A stretch of 64,000 nt of DNA from Melioribacteraceae bacterium (lineage in GTDB: Bacteria > Bacteroidota > Ignavibacteria > Ignavibacteriales > Melioribacteraceae). A model generated the notes under the pieces. It worked only from the letters and a program-made list of their open reading frames with translations. It made no database searches and was not told where the DNA came from. Below are positions 42,851-51,872 of this stretch, piece by piece. A program made the position numbers and the translations under genes. The DNA lies in NCBI GenBank assembly GCA_026983955.1, contig JALSTB010000038.1, positions 1 through 64,000 on the forward strand. Reading direction: 5' to 3'. How positions within the stretch are numbered: the stretch's first letter is position 1; each line of letters opens with the position of its first letter.

Positions 42851-44254
42851 TTATTCAAGGTTTATTTTATCTAAAATATTTTTCAAAGAATTTTCACTTT
42901 TAAAATACTTTTCCTCAATCCGTTTCAGCAGTTTATCATTTTGCAACACACTCTTCAAAGTAGAGACCAAAAAATTATAACCGGTTAAAACGTTGCCGCT
43001 CCGTACGATTTCACTCAACCATTGCCACATTTTGTTTTCACCGATTTCTTTTTCCACAGCCAAGAAAACAACGGGCACATAAACGTAAGCATAAACACCC
43101 GTATTTTTGTAATCTTTTTCGGAACGGATTTCTGAAATGGGAACGGCATTGAAATTTTGGAGTGTTTTGATTTTCTTCAAAACAATTTGTTCATAAACCT
43201 GCCGGTCAATCAAATTTTTGGTTAACAAAGAAGACGAATATTCGGCAAGACCTTCCAAAAGTGCGTAGCTCAATGGCGAATTGAAAGTTTTGTAAGTTCC
43301 GAAATAGTAATGCGCCAGTTCGTGTGCGAGAAATGCCCGGTACATGTTTTGAAGTTTCGAGCCGTCTATAATCACTCTGAATTTATTATCCCAACCAACG
43401 CTTATGAAAGAAGGAAACGAGACAAAAAGCCATGATTGTTTTTTGGAAACCGGAGTTGTATTAATAAAAGATATAGTATTTCCCCCGTAAGGAATTTTTA
43501 ACTTTTCCGAATAATAATTTTTGAAGGAATCTACAACTTCCGAAAATCTTTTCATTTCATCACGGGAAAAATCCGTGTTCAGAAAATATGTGTTTTTACT
43601 TCCGGAGAAATTATAGTTACCGCAAAACAATGCAAGTTCGAACGGTAATTGACTCTTGAAATTACTACTTTTCAGTTTCACCGGCGGCGAGCCGTTAAGG
43701 TACAATACAGTGCAGTCTTCACAGGTTATGGTAAGGTCATACCTAACTTTGTAAAATGCCTTATCGTTCTTAACGTCGTACAATACCGGATACCAACAAG
43801 ATTGCATTCCGTCCGTTCTAACCGAATAACCGTTAAAGGCAATGTTCCCTTTCCAATCCACTAACATATAATCGCGTGCGGTATCTTTAACAACAGGATA
43901 TTTTCCCACATACTTAAATCGTAGAGCGGAGGGAAGATATTTCCCTTTCCCGTTTTTACCGGGAAAATAGTAAGCGGCAGATTCACCGGTCGATAAAGTA
44001 TCAACCAAAGATTTTTCATAATATAAAAGTGAATCATCATCCGCAACGCTTTTAATGTTGAGCAAATTCATTCCCGAATTGAGCCGGATAAAATAATCTT
44101 CCACATCCGGCAAATCGCTTAAAGTCAAATCGCATGAAAATGTACCTTTGGTTATTGAAATATTTACCGTGCCTGTTAGTAACGGTGAACGGTTTTGGGC
44201 TAAAACTGAAATTACCGGTAGTAATGAAATTAATATTGTAATGATGCTTTTCAT
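42851..44254 (-). CDS. M1-type (gluzincin) zinc metallopeptidase, exported
   Basis: 467 residues with a signal peptide (MKSIITILISLLPVISVLA, then Gln). The zinc site is HELAH (311-315) with the third ligand E334 in LLEGLAEYSS, exactly 18 residues after the motif as in M1 aminopeptidases. The GAMEN exopeptidase motif of canonical M1 enzymes is not obvious, so a specialised or divergent member is likely. It would be periplasmic. It stands alone; 215 bases separate it from the divergent CPBP gene, and no gene is seen in that spacer. Confidence 0.82.
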   Translation of the reverse strand: MKSIITILISLLPVISVLAQNRSPLLTGTVNISITKGTFSCDLTLSDLPDVEDYFIRLNSGMNLLNIKSVADDDSLLYYEKSLVDTLSTGESAAYYFPGKNGKGKYLPSALRFKYVGKYPVVKDTARDYMLVDWKGNIAFNGYSVRTDGMQSCWYPVLYDVKNDKAFYKVRYDLTITCEDCTVLYLNGSPPVKLKSSNFKSQLPFELALFCGNYNFSGSKNTYFLNTDFSRDEMKRFSEVVDSFKNYYSEKLKIPYGGNTISFINTTPVSKKQSWLFVSFPSFISVGWDNKFRVIIDGSKLQNMYRAFLAHELAHYYFGTYKTFNSPLSYALLEGLAEYSSSLLTKNLIDRQVYEQIVLKKIKTLQNFNAVPISEIRSEKDYKNTGVYAYVYVPVVFLAVEKEIGENKMWQWLSEIVRSGNVLTGYNFLVSTLKSVLQNDKLLKRIEEKYFKSENSLKNILDKINLE

Positions 44255-44469
44255 GATATTTTTATTTTAAAATTGCAAAAAATTGTTTACCTGCTCCGAT
44301 ATTTTCAAATGTTCTTACTTTTTTGAAAGTATCAATTCCTTTCCGGTTACAAAGTACTAGATCCGGAAAACTATGTTTTCTACAATTAAAATTTAATAAT
44401 ATCTTCCTTCAATCACCCATTATTTCAACATCAAGCAATTATCAAGCGTTTTTTTTATTTTTCCGTACG

Positions 44470-45402
44470 ATGAATAACGATTCGTTCAAATATGGAAACG
44501 AACCGGAACTCCATCCGTCCGTATCACCCGTAACCGCAGCGGTAACGGGATTAATCGGGGTTTTTATCCTTTACCAATTGGTTGGCGGAATACTAACCCT
44601 TCTGATTTTCGGAATGGATTTCCAAAATGCGGACATTAACGCTGTAAGATTAATGACCATGGGCGGTCAAATTCTTTTCATACTTTTCCCCGCATTGCTC
44701 CTGTCCAAAATGGTTTATGAAGACGTTACCACAGTGATCCGTTTTCGTTATCCTTCGAAAGAACAAATTGTTCTTTTTTCTGCCGGAATAATAATTCTAA
44801 TTCCGCTGCTTCAAAATTATTTGTATATACAAAATTATTTTATCGAACAGTTGGCACAAAACAACCAACTGGTTCAACATACAAAACAAATTTTGGATAA
44901 ACTTGATAAACTTGTTGAAGAAACTTACGGACAAATCCTTACGGCAAACAATTTTATTGATGCGCTTTTAATAGTGGTTGTGGTGGCAATTACGCCTGCT
45001 ATATGCGAAGAAGTGTTTTTCCGGGGTTTTGTTCAAAAAAGTTTCGAGCAAAGGCTTAAACCGTATTGGTCTGCTTTAATTACCGCAATTTTTTTCGGAC
45101 TGTATCATTTTAATCCGTACGGTTTGCTGCCGCTAATTGCACTTGGATTTTATTTAGGTTGGGCGGCTTATACTACAAATTCTATTTTCATCCCGATGAT
45201 TTTACATTTCATCAACAATTTTACAGCCGTAACGGCTTACTTTCTTTTCGGGGAAGAAGATTTAATCGAATCGAACGTAGTTCCGGAAAGTGGGATAACG
45301 GAACCACTAATTATTTTCTTTTTCCTGTTGATTTTATTCGGCGGATTGGTATTTTATATTAAGAAAAAATATCCTCAAACAAACAAACGGAGCTATCAAT
45401 GA
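44470..45402 (+). CDS. CPBP-family intramembrane metalloprotease
   Basis: 310 residues with about eight transmembrane helices and the Abi/CPBP motifs: EEVFFRGFVQ (motif 1, near 178-188), GLYHFNPYG (motif 2) and HFINNF (motif 3). Such proteins are related to the CAAX protease Rce1. The ATG at 44470 is chosen; the upstream in-frame stretch reads as non-coding AT-rich sequence. The stop overlaps the start of the DUF2007 gene (ATGA). Confidence 0.87.
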   Translation: MNNDSFKYGNEPELHPSVSPVTAAVTGLIGVFILYQLVGGILTLLIFGMDFQNADINAVRLMTMGGQILFILFPALLLSKMVYEDVTTVIRFRYPSKEQIVLFSAGIIILIPLLQNYLYIQNYFIEQLAQNNQLVQHTKQILDKLDKLVEETYGQILTANNFIDALLIVVVVAITPAICEEVFFRGFVQKSFEQRLKPYWSALITAIFFGLYHFNPYGLLPLIALGFYLGWAAYTTNSIFIPMILHFINNFTAVTAYFLFGEEDLIESNVVPESGITEPLIIFFFLLILFGGLVFYIKKKYPQTNKRSYQ

Positions 45403-45740
45403 TTTGTCCGAAATGCGAAGCCGAATATGTTGACGGAATAACCGTGTGTGCCGACTGTGGAGTGGAGCTGATTCCCGTTGAAGAATTCGAAGGGCATCTG
45501 GTTAAACCGGAAGACTGGATTATAATTTACACCACCGATAATTCTATTGAAGCTGATATGCTAAAAGCAAATCTGGAAAGCGCAGGAATTGAAACACTGG
45601 TGCTTTCGCAAAAAGACCAAAGCTTTCCTGCGGTTGGCGATTTGGCCGTAATTAAAGTATTGGTCAGACGTAACGACCTGAAGACGGCATCCGAAATAAT
45701 TAACGATATTAACAAAGAAAATAATCCGGATACAAAATAG
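45399..45740 (+). CDS. Zinc-ribbon plus DUF2007 protein
   Basis: 113 residues. An N-terminal zinc ribbon with two CXXC knuckles (CPKC at 3-6, CADC at 17-20) is followed by a DUF2007 domain (about 38-105: IIIYTTDNSIEADMLKANLESAGIETLV ... IKVLVRRNDLKTASEII). DUF2007 is a ferredoxin-like putative signal-transducing domain related to PII-like folds. It is coupled to its neighbours by overlaps at both ends. Confidence 0.83.
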   Translation: MICPKCEAEYVDGITVCADCGVELIPVEEFEGHLVKPEDWIIIYTTDNSIEADMLKANLESAGIETLVLSQKDQSFPAVGDLAVIKVLVRRNDLKTASEIINDINKENNPDTK

Positions 45741-46558
45741 TGGCATTATCAAACCGGCTCACCAGAATACTCGTTTCCATTGTGGCAATTCCGTTGATAA
45801 TCGGCGTATCGTATTACGGAAAAATTCCGTTTCTCGTTTTTGTTTTGGGCATAGGACTTATCGCATTCCACGAATTTGCCATAATGGTTAACAACAAATC
45901 TGCAAATGTGAATATAAAAGTCGGTTTAGCTTCTGTGTTTTTGATAATAACCAATTCATATTTCAATTATTTTAATTTTAAATTATTGGCATTGTTGATT
46001 GTTATCATAATTCTCATTAATGAATTGTTCCGCAACGAAGGTTCGGCGATACTGAATTTGGGCACAACGCTTACCGGAATTTTTTATATTGGATTTTTCG
46101 CCGGAGCAATAGTTGAATTGCGCGAATTGTTTAACATAACACAAAGCAGCTATACCGGCGGCGGATATTTAATAATTACATTATTCGCTTCCATTTGGAT
46201 TTGTGATTCGGCTGCATATTTTTTAGGAACTGCTTTCGGTAAACATAAACTGTTCCCCCGCGTTAGTCCGAAAAAAAGTTGGGAAGGTGCAATTGCCGGA
46301 TTCGTTTTCGCAATTGTTACAATGATTGCGGCAAAATTTTTAGGATTGAACATTTTAAGTTGGAAAGATGCCATCGTAACCGGGATGATTGTGGGAATTA
46401 TCGGGCAAATTGGTGATCTGGTTGAAAGTTTAATTAAACGTGACGCCGGTGTGAAAGATTCATCTTCCATTATTCCCGGGCACGGAGGAATATTCGACAG
46501 ATTCGACTCATTGCTTTTTACTGCTCCGGCAGTGTATTTGTATTTTACTTTATTCTAG
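45740..46558 (+). CDS. cdsA: Phosphatidate cytidylyltransferase
   Basis: 272 residues with about seven or eight transmembrane helices and the CdsA signature near the end: SPKKSWEGAIAGFVFA (about 175-190) and GDLVESLIKRDAGVKDSSSIIPGHGGIFDRFDSLLF (about 222-257). It makes CDP-diacylglycerol for phospholipid synthesis. The start is a GTG sharing its first base with the stop of the DUF2007 gene. The next gene follows after 61 bases. Confidence 0.95.
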   Translation: MALSNRLTRILVSIVAIPLIIGVSYYGKIPFLVFVLGIGLIAFHEFAIMVNNKSANVNIKVGLASVFLIITNSYFNYFNFKLLALLIVIIILINELFRNEGSAILNLGTTLTGIFYIGFFAGAIVELRELFNITQSSYTGGGYLIITLFASIWICDSAAYFLGTAFGKHKLFPRVSPKKSWEGAIAGFVFAIVTMIAAKFLGLNILSWKDAIVTGMIVGIIGQIGDLVESLIKRDAGVKDSSSIIPGHGGIFDRFDSLLFTAPAVYLYFTLF

Positions 46559-46619
46559 TTCTGTTATTGCTACTCCTCAAACTGAAACCGGCTAACAATT
46601 AAAATAAGAGAAGGCAAAA

Positions 46620-47333
46620 ATGAAAAAGTACCGGAACAAAACTCCCGAAGAAGTTATGAAAATGGTTACCACCGAAATTATTGAACGTGCAATCAAATTG
46701 GGGAAAAAACAAAACCGCACAATTTTTATCAGTAAAACTTCGGGCGGAAAGGGTACGGACGTAAACACTTTGAACCCCCGCACACAAGAAGGAAGGGAAA
46801 ATCTGGAAAAATTTTTAACTCCCGTGCGGAGACATTACACTTTCTCCGGTTTGGGCGATGCGGAAGAAAAAAATTCAATCAATTGGCGCAAACTTAATTT
46901 ACCGTTCTGCCGAAGAGCATTATTGTTATTTCAAGTTGCCGTTTCCTTTTTCTTGAAAGGCACACCTGCAAAAAACAAATTTCTGCGTTGGATGGGTGTG
47001 CACGTTGGCAAAGGAGCCGAAATTATGCAATTGGTGTGGCTCGATCATTTCAGACCGGAGTTGATTTTCATCGGCGACAATACTTTGATGGGGGCTTTCA
47101 CACGCGTGACGGTTCATGCATACGAAGGCGCCGGTAAATTCAGATACGGTTTGGTCGAAATCGGTAACAATTGCAAAATCGGTGCCGGTACGGGAATAGG
47201 ACCCATTCAATTGGAAAACAACGTGAGAACTTTACCAGGTACAACACTTTCACCCTATCTGGCAAAAGTAAAAGAAGGTTCTGTTGTGGGATGGAATCCG
47301 CCACCGGTAAAAACTCCGGTAAAAAAAGACTAA
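46620..47333 (+). CDS. Left-handed beta-helix (hexapeptide) acyltransferase-like protein
   Basis: 237 residues. A charged N-terminal half with a hydrophobic helix (ALLLFQVAVSFFL, about 100-112) leads into a LbH region (about 122-225) with hexapeptide-like turns: LRWMGVHVGKGAEI, IFIGDNTLMGAFTRVTVH, VEIGNNCKIGAGTGIGPIQLENN. This suggests a trimeric acyltransferase of the maltose/galactoside O-acetyltransferase kind. The substrate is unknown. It follows cdsA after 61 bases and may belong to the same message. Confidence 0.75.
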   Translation: MKKYRNKTPEEVMKMVTTEIIERAIKLGKKQNRTIFISKTSGGKGTDVNTLNPRTQEGRENLEKFLTPVRRHYTFSGLGDAEEKNSINWRKLNLPFCRRALLLFQVAVSFFLKGTPAKNKFLRWMGVHVGKGAEIMQLVWLDHFRPELIFIGDNTLMGAFTRVTVHAYEGAGKFRYGLVEIGNNCKIGAGTGIGPIQLENNVRTLPGTTLSPYLAKVKEGSVVGWNPPPVKTPVKKD

Positions 47334-47407
47334 TTTCTTTACGTATTTGATTTTCAAATATTTTAAAAATATTTTTTGTTATCAGTCTTATAAAATTGGG
47401 AATATTT

Positions 47408-48220
47408 ATGAATAAAGCGTTAAAACATTTCGGGATTTTTTTATCCGTTATCTTATTCGTCTATTCATGCAGCACGGTTCCATTGACCGGCAGAAAACAA
47501 TTGAGTTTGATTCCAAGCTCATCACTTCTTTCAATGAGTTTCCAGCAATACGATTCGTTTCTGAAAGAACATAAATTAAGCAACGACAAAAAGAAAACGG
47601 CATTAATAAAAAATGTAGGGAAACGGATTAAAACAGCCGTCGAAAAATATTTAAATGAAAAAGGAATGGCGGACAGGTTGCAAGGATACGATTGGGAATT
47701 CAATCTGGTGGAAAGCCCTAAAGCAAACGCTTGGTGCATGCCGGGTGGCAAAGTGGTGTTTTACACCGGAATTTTACCAATATGTAAAGACGAAAACGGA
47801 ATTGCCGTTGTAATGGGTCATGAAATTTCGCATGCAATTGCCGAGCATGGAGCCGAGAGAATGTCTCAAGCATTACTTGCACAACTTGGTGGCGTAGGTC
47901 TCGCTTATGCATTACGCAACAAACCGGAACAAACCCAGCAACTTTGGATGGCGGCATATGGAATAGGCGCTCAAGTTGGTGTATTACTTCCATTCAGCAG
48001 ATTGCAAGAGAGCGAAGCCGATCATCTAGGATTAATTTTCATGGCAATTGCCGGATACAATCCAAATAACGCATTAACATTTTGGCAACGGATGGCAAAA
48101 ATGAAAAAGGGACAAGCTCCGCCCGAATTTTTAAGCACGCATCCGTCCGATGAAACCCGAATTGCCGATATCAAAAAACTTCTTCCCGAGGCAATGAATT
48201 ATTACAAAGGTTCAAAATAA
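47408..48220 (+). CDS. M48-family metalloprotease lipoprotein (YggG/LoiP-like)
   Basis: 270 residues. A lipoprotein-like signal ends at Cys21 (FVYSCSTVPLTGRKQLSLIP, where CSTVPLTGRKQL is typical of this subgroup). The zinc motif HEISH is at 138-142 and ESEAD at 201-205 provides the third ligand. This protease group works in the periplasm at the outer membrane. The ATG at 47408 is preferred over a TTG at 47396. Downstream it is followed by a strong hairpin terminator. Confidence 0.88.
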   Translation: MNKALKHFGIFLSVILFVYSCSTVPLTGRKQLSLIPSSSLLSMSFQQYDSFLKEHKLSNDKKKTALIKNVGKRIKTAVEKYLNEKGMADRLQGYDWEFNLVESPKANAWCMPGGKVVFYTGILPICKDENGIAVVMGHEISHAIAEHGAERMSQALLAQLGGVGLAYALRNKPEQTQQLWMAAYGIGAQVGVLLPFSRLQESEADHLGLIFMAIAGYNPNNALTFWQRMAKMKKGQAPPEFLSTHPSDETRIADIKKLLPEAMNYYKGSK

Positions 48221-48254
48221 TTTCTGATTTGCTTAACTATTATTTAAGTTTGAA

Positions 48255-48290
48255 AACCGCTTTTCATTTTTTTGGAAGCGGTTATTTTTT
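48255..48290 (+). terminator. Rho-independent terminator after the M48 protease gene
   Basis: AACCGCTT (48255-48262) pairs with AAGCGGTT (48276-48283), possibly extended by two T-G pairs, with a T-run at 48285-48290. It lies 35 bases after the stop codon and 17 before rimO. Confidence 0.8.
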
Positions 48291-48306
48291 ATAATGAAAG
48301 GAAACA

Positions 48307-49602
48307 ATGAAAAACAAAAAGAACATAGAAGTTATAACTCTCGGTTGTGCAAAGAACATTGTCGATTCGGAAAGATTAATCAGGCAATTAAATGCACACG
48401 ATTTTAATATAGTTTCGAACCCGGACGAAGCCGATACAATCATTATCAATACTTGCGGATTCATCAATCCCGCCAAAGAGGAATCGATTAATACGATTTT
48501 AAATGCAATCGAATTAAAAAAGAATAAGAAAATCGGAAAAGTAATTGTAGCCGGTTGTCTTTCCGCCCGATATTCAAAAGAATTGAAGAAAGAAATTCCG
48601 GAAGTCGATGCATTTTTAGGCACTGAAGATTACGAGGGAATTTTGAAAGAACTGAATCTCGATTTAAAAAACAATCTTTTGGGCGAGCGGATTATCACCA
48701 CACCGAAGCATTATGCATATTTGAAAATTTCGGAAGGGTGCGACAACCCGTGCTCGTTTTGCGCAATTCCTCTCATGCGGGGCGGACATAAATCATTTCC
48801 GGTGGATAAACTGAAAGCCGAAGCCGAATCGCTTGTTTCGAAAGGCGTTAAAGAGTTGATAATTATCGGGCAAGATACTACGGATTACGGAAAAGATATT
48901 TACGGCAAACGGAACCTGGCGGAACTTTTACATCAACTGAGTGAAATTGAAAATTTGGAATGGATACGCTTGCTCTATGCTTATCCGTCACACTTTCCTG
49001 TTGATGTGATGAAGGAAATCCGTGATAATCCGAAAATATGTAACTACATCGATCTTCCGCTTCAACATATTTCCGACCCGGTACTCAAATCGATGCGGCG
49101 CGGAATCACAAAGAAATCGACTATTAACTTAATTGAAAAATTGCGTACTGAAATTCCGGAATTAACACTCCGCACAACTTTTATCGTCGGATATCCGAAC
49201 GAGGGAGAAAAAGAGTTTAATGAATTGTATAATTTTATAGAAGAAACCGGATTCGACCGGATTGGAATTTTCAAATATTCGCAAGAAGACGATACATACA
49301 GCTACGCTATGGGCGATCCGGTTCCGGACGAAACAAAAGAAGAACGGTTGGCTCAATTAATGGAATTGCAAAGTAAAATATCTCTTAACAAAAACAAAAA
49401 ATTGATTGGAAAAGAGCTTAAAATTGTCATTGACGAAGTTCAAGATAATTATTACATTGGAAGAAGTGAACGTGATACCCCGGAAGTTGACGGAGAAATT
49501 CTGGTTTCCAAAGATAAAATTAAATTGCAAGAAGGTGAGTTTTATACCATAAAAGTAACCGATGCGGACGAGTACGATTTATACGGGGAGATACCTTCTT
49601 AG
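48307..49602 (+). CDS. rimO: Ribosomal protein S12 methylthiotransferase RimO
   Basis: 431 residues. An N-terminal UPF0004 domain (TLGCAKNIVDSERL, NTCGFINPAKEESI, AGCLSARY), a radical-SAM CX3CX2C (CDNPCSFC, about 144-151) and a C-terminal TRAM domain. GCAKNIVDSE and GFI distinguish RimO from MiaB. It methylthiolates Asp88 of ribosomal protein S12. It heads a long plus-strand series ending at mlaD; 13 bases separate it from the GWxTD gene. Confidence 0.95.
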   Translation: MKNKKNIEVITLGCAKNIVDSERLIRQLNAHDFNIVSNPDEADTIIINTCGFINPAKEESINTILNAIELKKNKKIGKVIVAGCLSARYSKELKKEIPEVDAFLGTEDYEGILKELNLDLKNNLLGERIITTPKHYAYLKISEGCDNPCSFCAIPLMRGGHKSFPVDKLKAEAESLVSKGVKELIIIGQDTTDYGKDIYGKRNLAELLHQLSEIENLEWIRLLYAYPSHFPVDVMKEIRDNPKICNYIDLPLQHISDPVLKSMRRGITKKSTINLIEKLRTEIPELTLRTTFIVGYPNEGEKEFNELYNFIEETGFDRIGIFKYSQEDDTYSYAMGDPVPDETKEERLAQLMELQSKISLNKNKKLIGKELKIVIDEVQDNYYIGRSERDTPEVDGEILVSKDKIKLQEGEFYTIKVTDADEYDLYGEIPS

Positions 49603-49615
49603 CGGGAGATTAAAA

Positions 49616-50884
49616 ATGAAAAAATTATTAGCAATATTACTTCTGCTGGTAACATCGGTAATTTCCGCTCAAGTTGAAGCGTCCCAAAACGAGGTTGTTT
49701 TCCAGCCGCGCTTCTATTTCGATATTGCAAATTATAAAAGCGATAAGGTGGGCAAAACCAAAGTTGCCGTTTTTTTAGCCGTACCGTATTCGAATATCCA
49801 ATTTGTAAAATCCAGAGATCAATTTGAAGCTAACTATTTCGTAACGGTTACCTTCTACGACGAAGATGAAAAAATTGTTACCGAACGCACTTGGAAAGAG
49901 AAAATTGTTACTCCGTATTTTAACCGGACAATTTCGAAAAGCAGTTCGAATTTAAGTTATAAAACATTCGACTTGGTACCGGGAAAATATATTCTGGGTT
50001 GCACCATAGAAGATTACGATTCGAGAAAAAATTACCAAATTAAAACACCCATAGAAGTATTGAATTTCAAAGATTCGGTTGAAGTAAGCGATATAATTTT
50101 GGCCGACCGGATTGTCAGAACTAAATCGGGTGACCGGATATTGCCTAACATTTCGCAAATTATAACCACACGGGATTCCTCAATTATTTTCTTCTTCGAA
50201 GTCTATTCCGATAAAGAACGGACGATACAAATCGATTACTCATTAAGAAACCAGAAGAAAAAATTGGTTGCACAGAAAAGCGGTTCCTTAAAACTGGACA
50301 AAGGTAAAAATGTTATTTATCAAAGTTTTGAACATCAAAGTTTTACGCTTGGCAATTACGATTTACTTGTGCAGCTGAAAAACGAAGAGGGCAAAAATAT
50401 TAAGGGAATAGGTAAACGGTTCGTATCGAAAATTTACGGATTCCCAAGCAATATAACCGATTTGGATCAAGCAATAGAGCAAATGATTTACATCGCTTCG
50501 CACAATGAAATCAATTATATTAAGGAAGGGAAAACTTACGAAGATAAACTGAACCGGTTTATTGCATTTTGGAAGAAAAAAGATCCTTCTCCAAATACAA
50601 TCGAAAATGAAGTTTTGAACGAATATTTCAGACGGGTAGCGTATGCCAACGCCCACTTCAAGAGTTATTACGACGGTTGGAAAACGGACATGGGAATGAT
50701 ATACATTACTTTGGGTCCGCCCAACCAAGTTGAACGCCAACCAGTTGCCATCGACTCCAAGCCATACGAGGTTTGGTTATATTACGATTTGAACAAAACC
50801 TTTATATTTGTCGACAGAACCAATTTCGGCGATTATTATTTGGTTAACCCGGTCTTCGGCGATTGGTACAGATACAGACAATGA
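49616..50884 (+). CDS. GWxTD-domain exported protein
   Basis: 422 residues with a signal peptide (MKKLLAILLLLVTSVISA, then Gln). The C-terminal domain carries the defining GWKTD (354-358) followed by MGMIYITLGPP. The preceding 300 residues are beta-rich. GWxTD proteins occur mainly in Bacteroidota/Chlorobi and related phyla; the function is unknown. The ATG at 49616 has a GGGAGA site and yields the signal peptide; the frame extends further upstream into rimO. Confidence 0.87.
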   Translation: MKKLLAILLLLVTSVISAQVEASQNEVVFQPRFYFDIANYKSDKVGKTKVAVFLAVPYSNIQFVKSRDQFEANYFVTVTFYDEDEKIVTERTWKEKIVTPYFNRTISKSSSNLSYKTFDLVPGKYILGCTIEDYDSRKNYQIKTPIEVLNFKDSVEVSDIILADRIVRTKSGDRILPNISQIITTRDSSIIFFFEVYSDKERTIQIDYSLRNQKKKLVAQKSGSLKLDKGKNVIYQSFEHQSFTLGNYDLLVQLKNEEGKNIKGIGKRFVSKIYGFPSNITDLDQAIEQMIYIASHNEINYIKEGKTYEDKLNRFIAFWKKKDPSPNTIENEVLNEYFRRVAYANAHFKSYYDGWKTDMGMIYITLGPPNQVERQPVAIDSKPYEVWLYYDLNKTFIFVDRTNFGDYYLVNPVFGDWYRYRQ

Positions 50885-50903
50885 AAATTAAAACGACGGT
50901 TAA

Positions 50904-51872
50904 ATGATTCTCACGGTTACTCTCAATCCGCTTTTGGAACAACGCTTTGTTTACAAATCTATTTTGTGGGGTACTGAAAACCGCAATGCCGGTTTCAGGT
51001 ACGCAGCCGGCGGTAAAGGAATTAACGTTAGCAGGCAATTGAATAAATTAGGCGTTAAAAATCTTGCAATTACTTTCCTCGGTGGGTATAACGGTAAAAT
51101 TTTACGAAGGGTTCTTGAAACGGAAGGAATTAATCACTCCGTTGTTTCCACAAAATCGGAAACAAGAACCGCAGCGTTGATTATAGAAAAAGAGAAAAAA
51201 CAACTGACCACTTTTTTCGGTCCGGACTCCGGAATTACCGGAAAAGAAGTTTCCCATTTTATTGAAAAACTGGAAAAGGCAATAAGCAATTATTCAATAA
51301 TTGTATTTTCCGGTAGCTCGCCAAATGAATTAACTGATGAAATATTTCCGTACGGTATTGAACTTGCGAACAAATACGATAAAATTTCAATACTCGATAC
51401 TTACGGCAATCACCTTAAAACATGCTTGGAAAAAGGTCCTACAGTCTTTCACGGTAACATCGAAGAAATTTCCGGCTCGCTTCAGATTCCGCTTTCATCT
51501 GAAAAGGAAAAAATCGGTTTTCTTAATTATCTGTATTCACAAAATATCAAATTGGGTTTCCTTACCGACGGTGCAAATACCGGTTACGCAAGTAAATTTA
51601 ACTTTCATTACAAATTTGAAAACCCATCTGTAGCGGAAATTGACGGAACTGGAAGCGGAGACGCATTTGTTGCCGGAATAGTTTACGGTTTACACAAATC
51701 GATGGTGTTCGATGATTTTACAAAACTTGCTGCTGCACTTGGCGCCGTTAATGCTTCACAATGGAAAGTATGCTCGGTAAACCTTGAAGATGCTGAAAAA
51801 TTATCCGGTGACGTAAAATTGATGCCTGTCGGGAAAAAAATGAAATTGATTGATGACTCTCCAACAATTTAA
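50904..51872 (+). CDS. PfkB-family sugar kinase (1-phosphofructokinase/tagatose-6-P kinase-like)
   Basis: 322 residues. The start MILTVTLNPLLEQRF (LTVTLNP is typical of FruK/LacC) is followed by GGKGINVSRQLNKLG (about 37-51) and the catalytic GTGSGDAFVAG near 250. It phosphorylates a hexose phosphate at C1 or C6 using ATP. NPLLEQ replaces the family NPaiD, where the Asp contacts the substrate; this departure may change specificity. The gene overlaps the start of the BamA-like gene by 20 bases. Confidence 0.87.
   Translation: MILTVTLNPLLEQRFVYKSILWGTENRNAGFRYAAGGKGINVSRQLNKLGVKNLAITFLGGYNGKILRRVLETEGINHSVVSTKSETRTAALIIEKEKKQLTTFFGPDSGITGKEVSHFIEKLEKAISNYSIIVFSGSSPNELTDEIFPYGIELANKYDKISILDTYGNHLKTCLEKGPTVFHGNIEEISGSLQIPLSSEKEKIGFLNYLYSQNIKLGFLTDGANTGYASKFNFHYKFENPSVAEIDGTGSGDAFVAGIVYGLHKSMVFDDFTKLAAALGAVNASQWKVCSVNLEDAEKLSGDVKLMPVGKKMKLIDDSPTI

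Noticed and set aside
44323-44469. Upstream extension of the CPBP protease gene
   Set aside because: The added 49 codons read as AT-rich non-coding sequence with no family similarity; the ATG at 44470 begins just before the first membrane segment.
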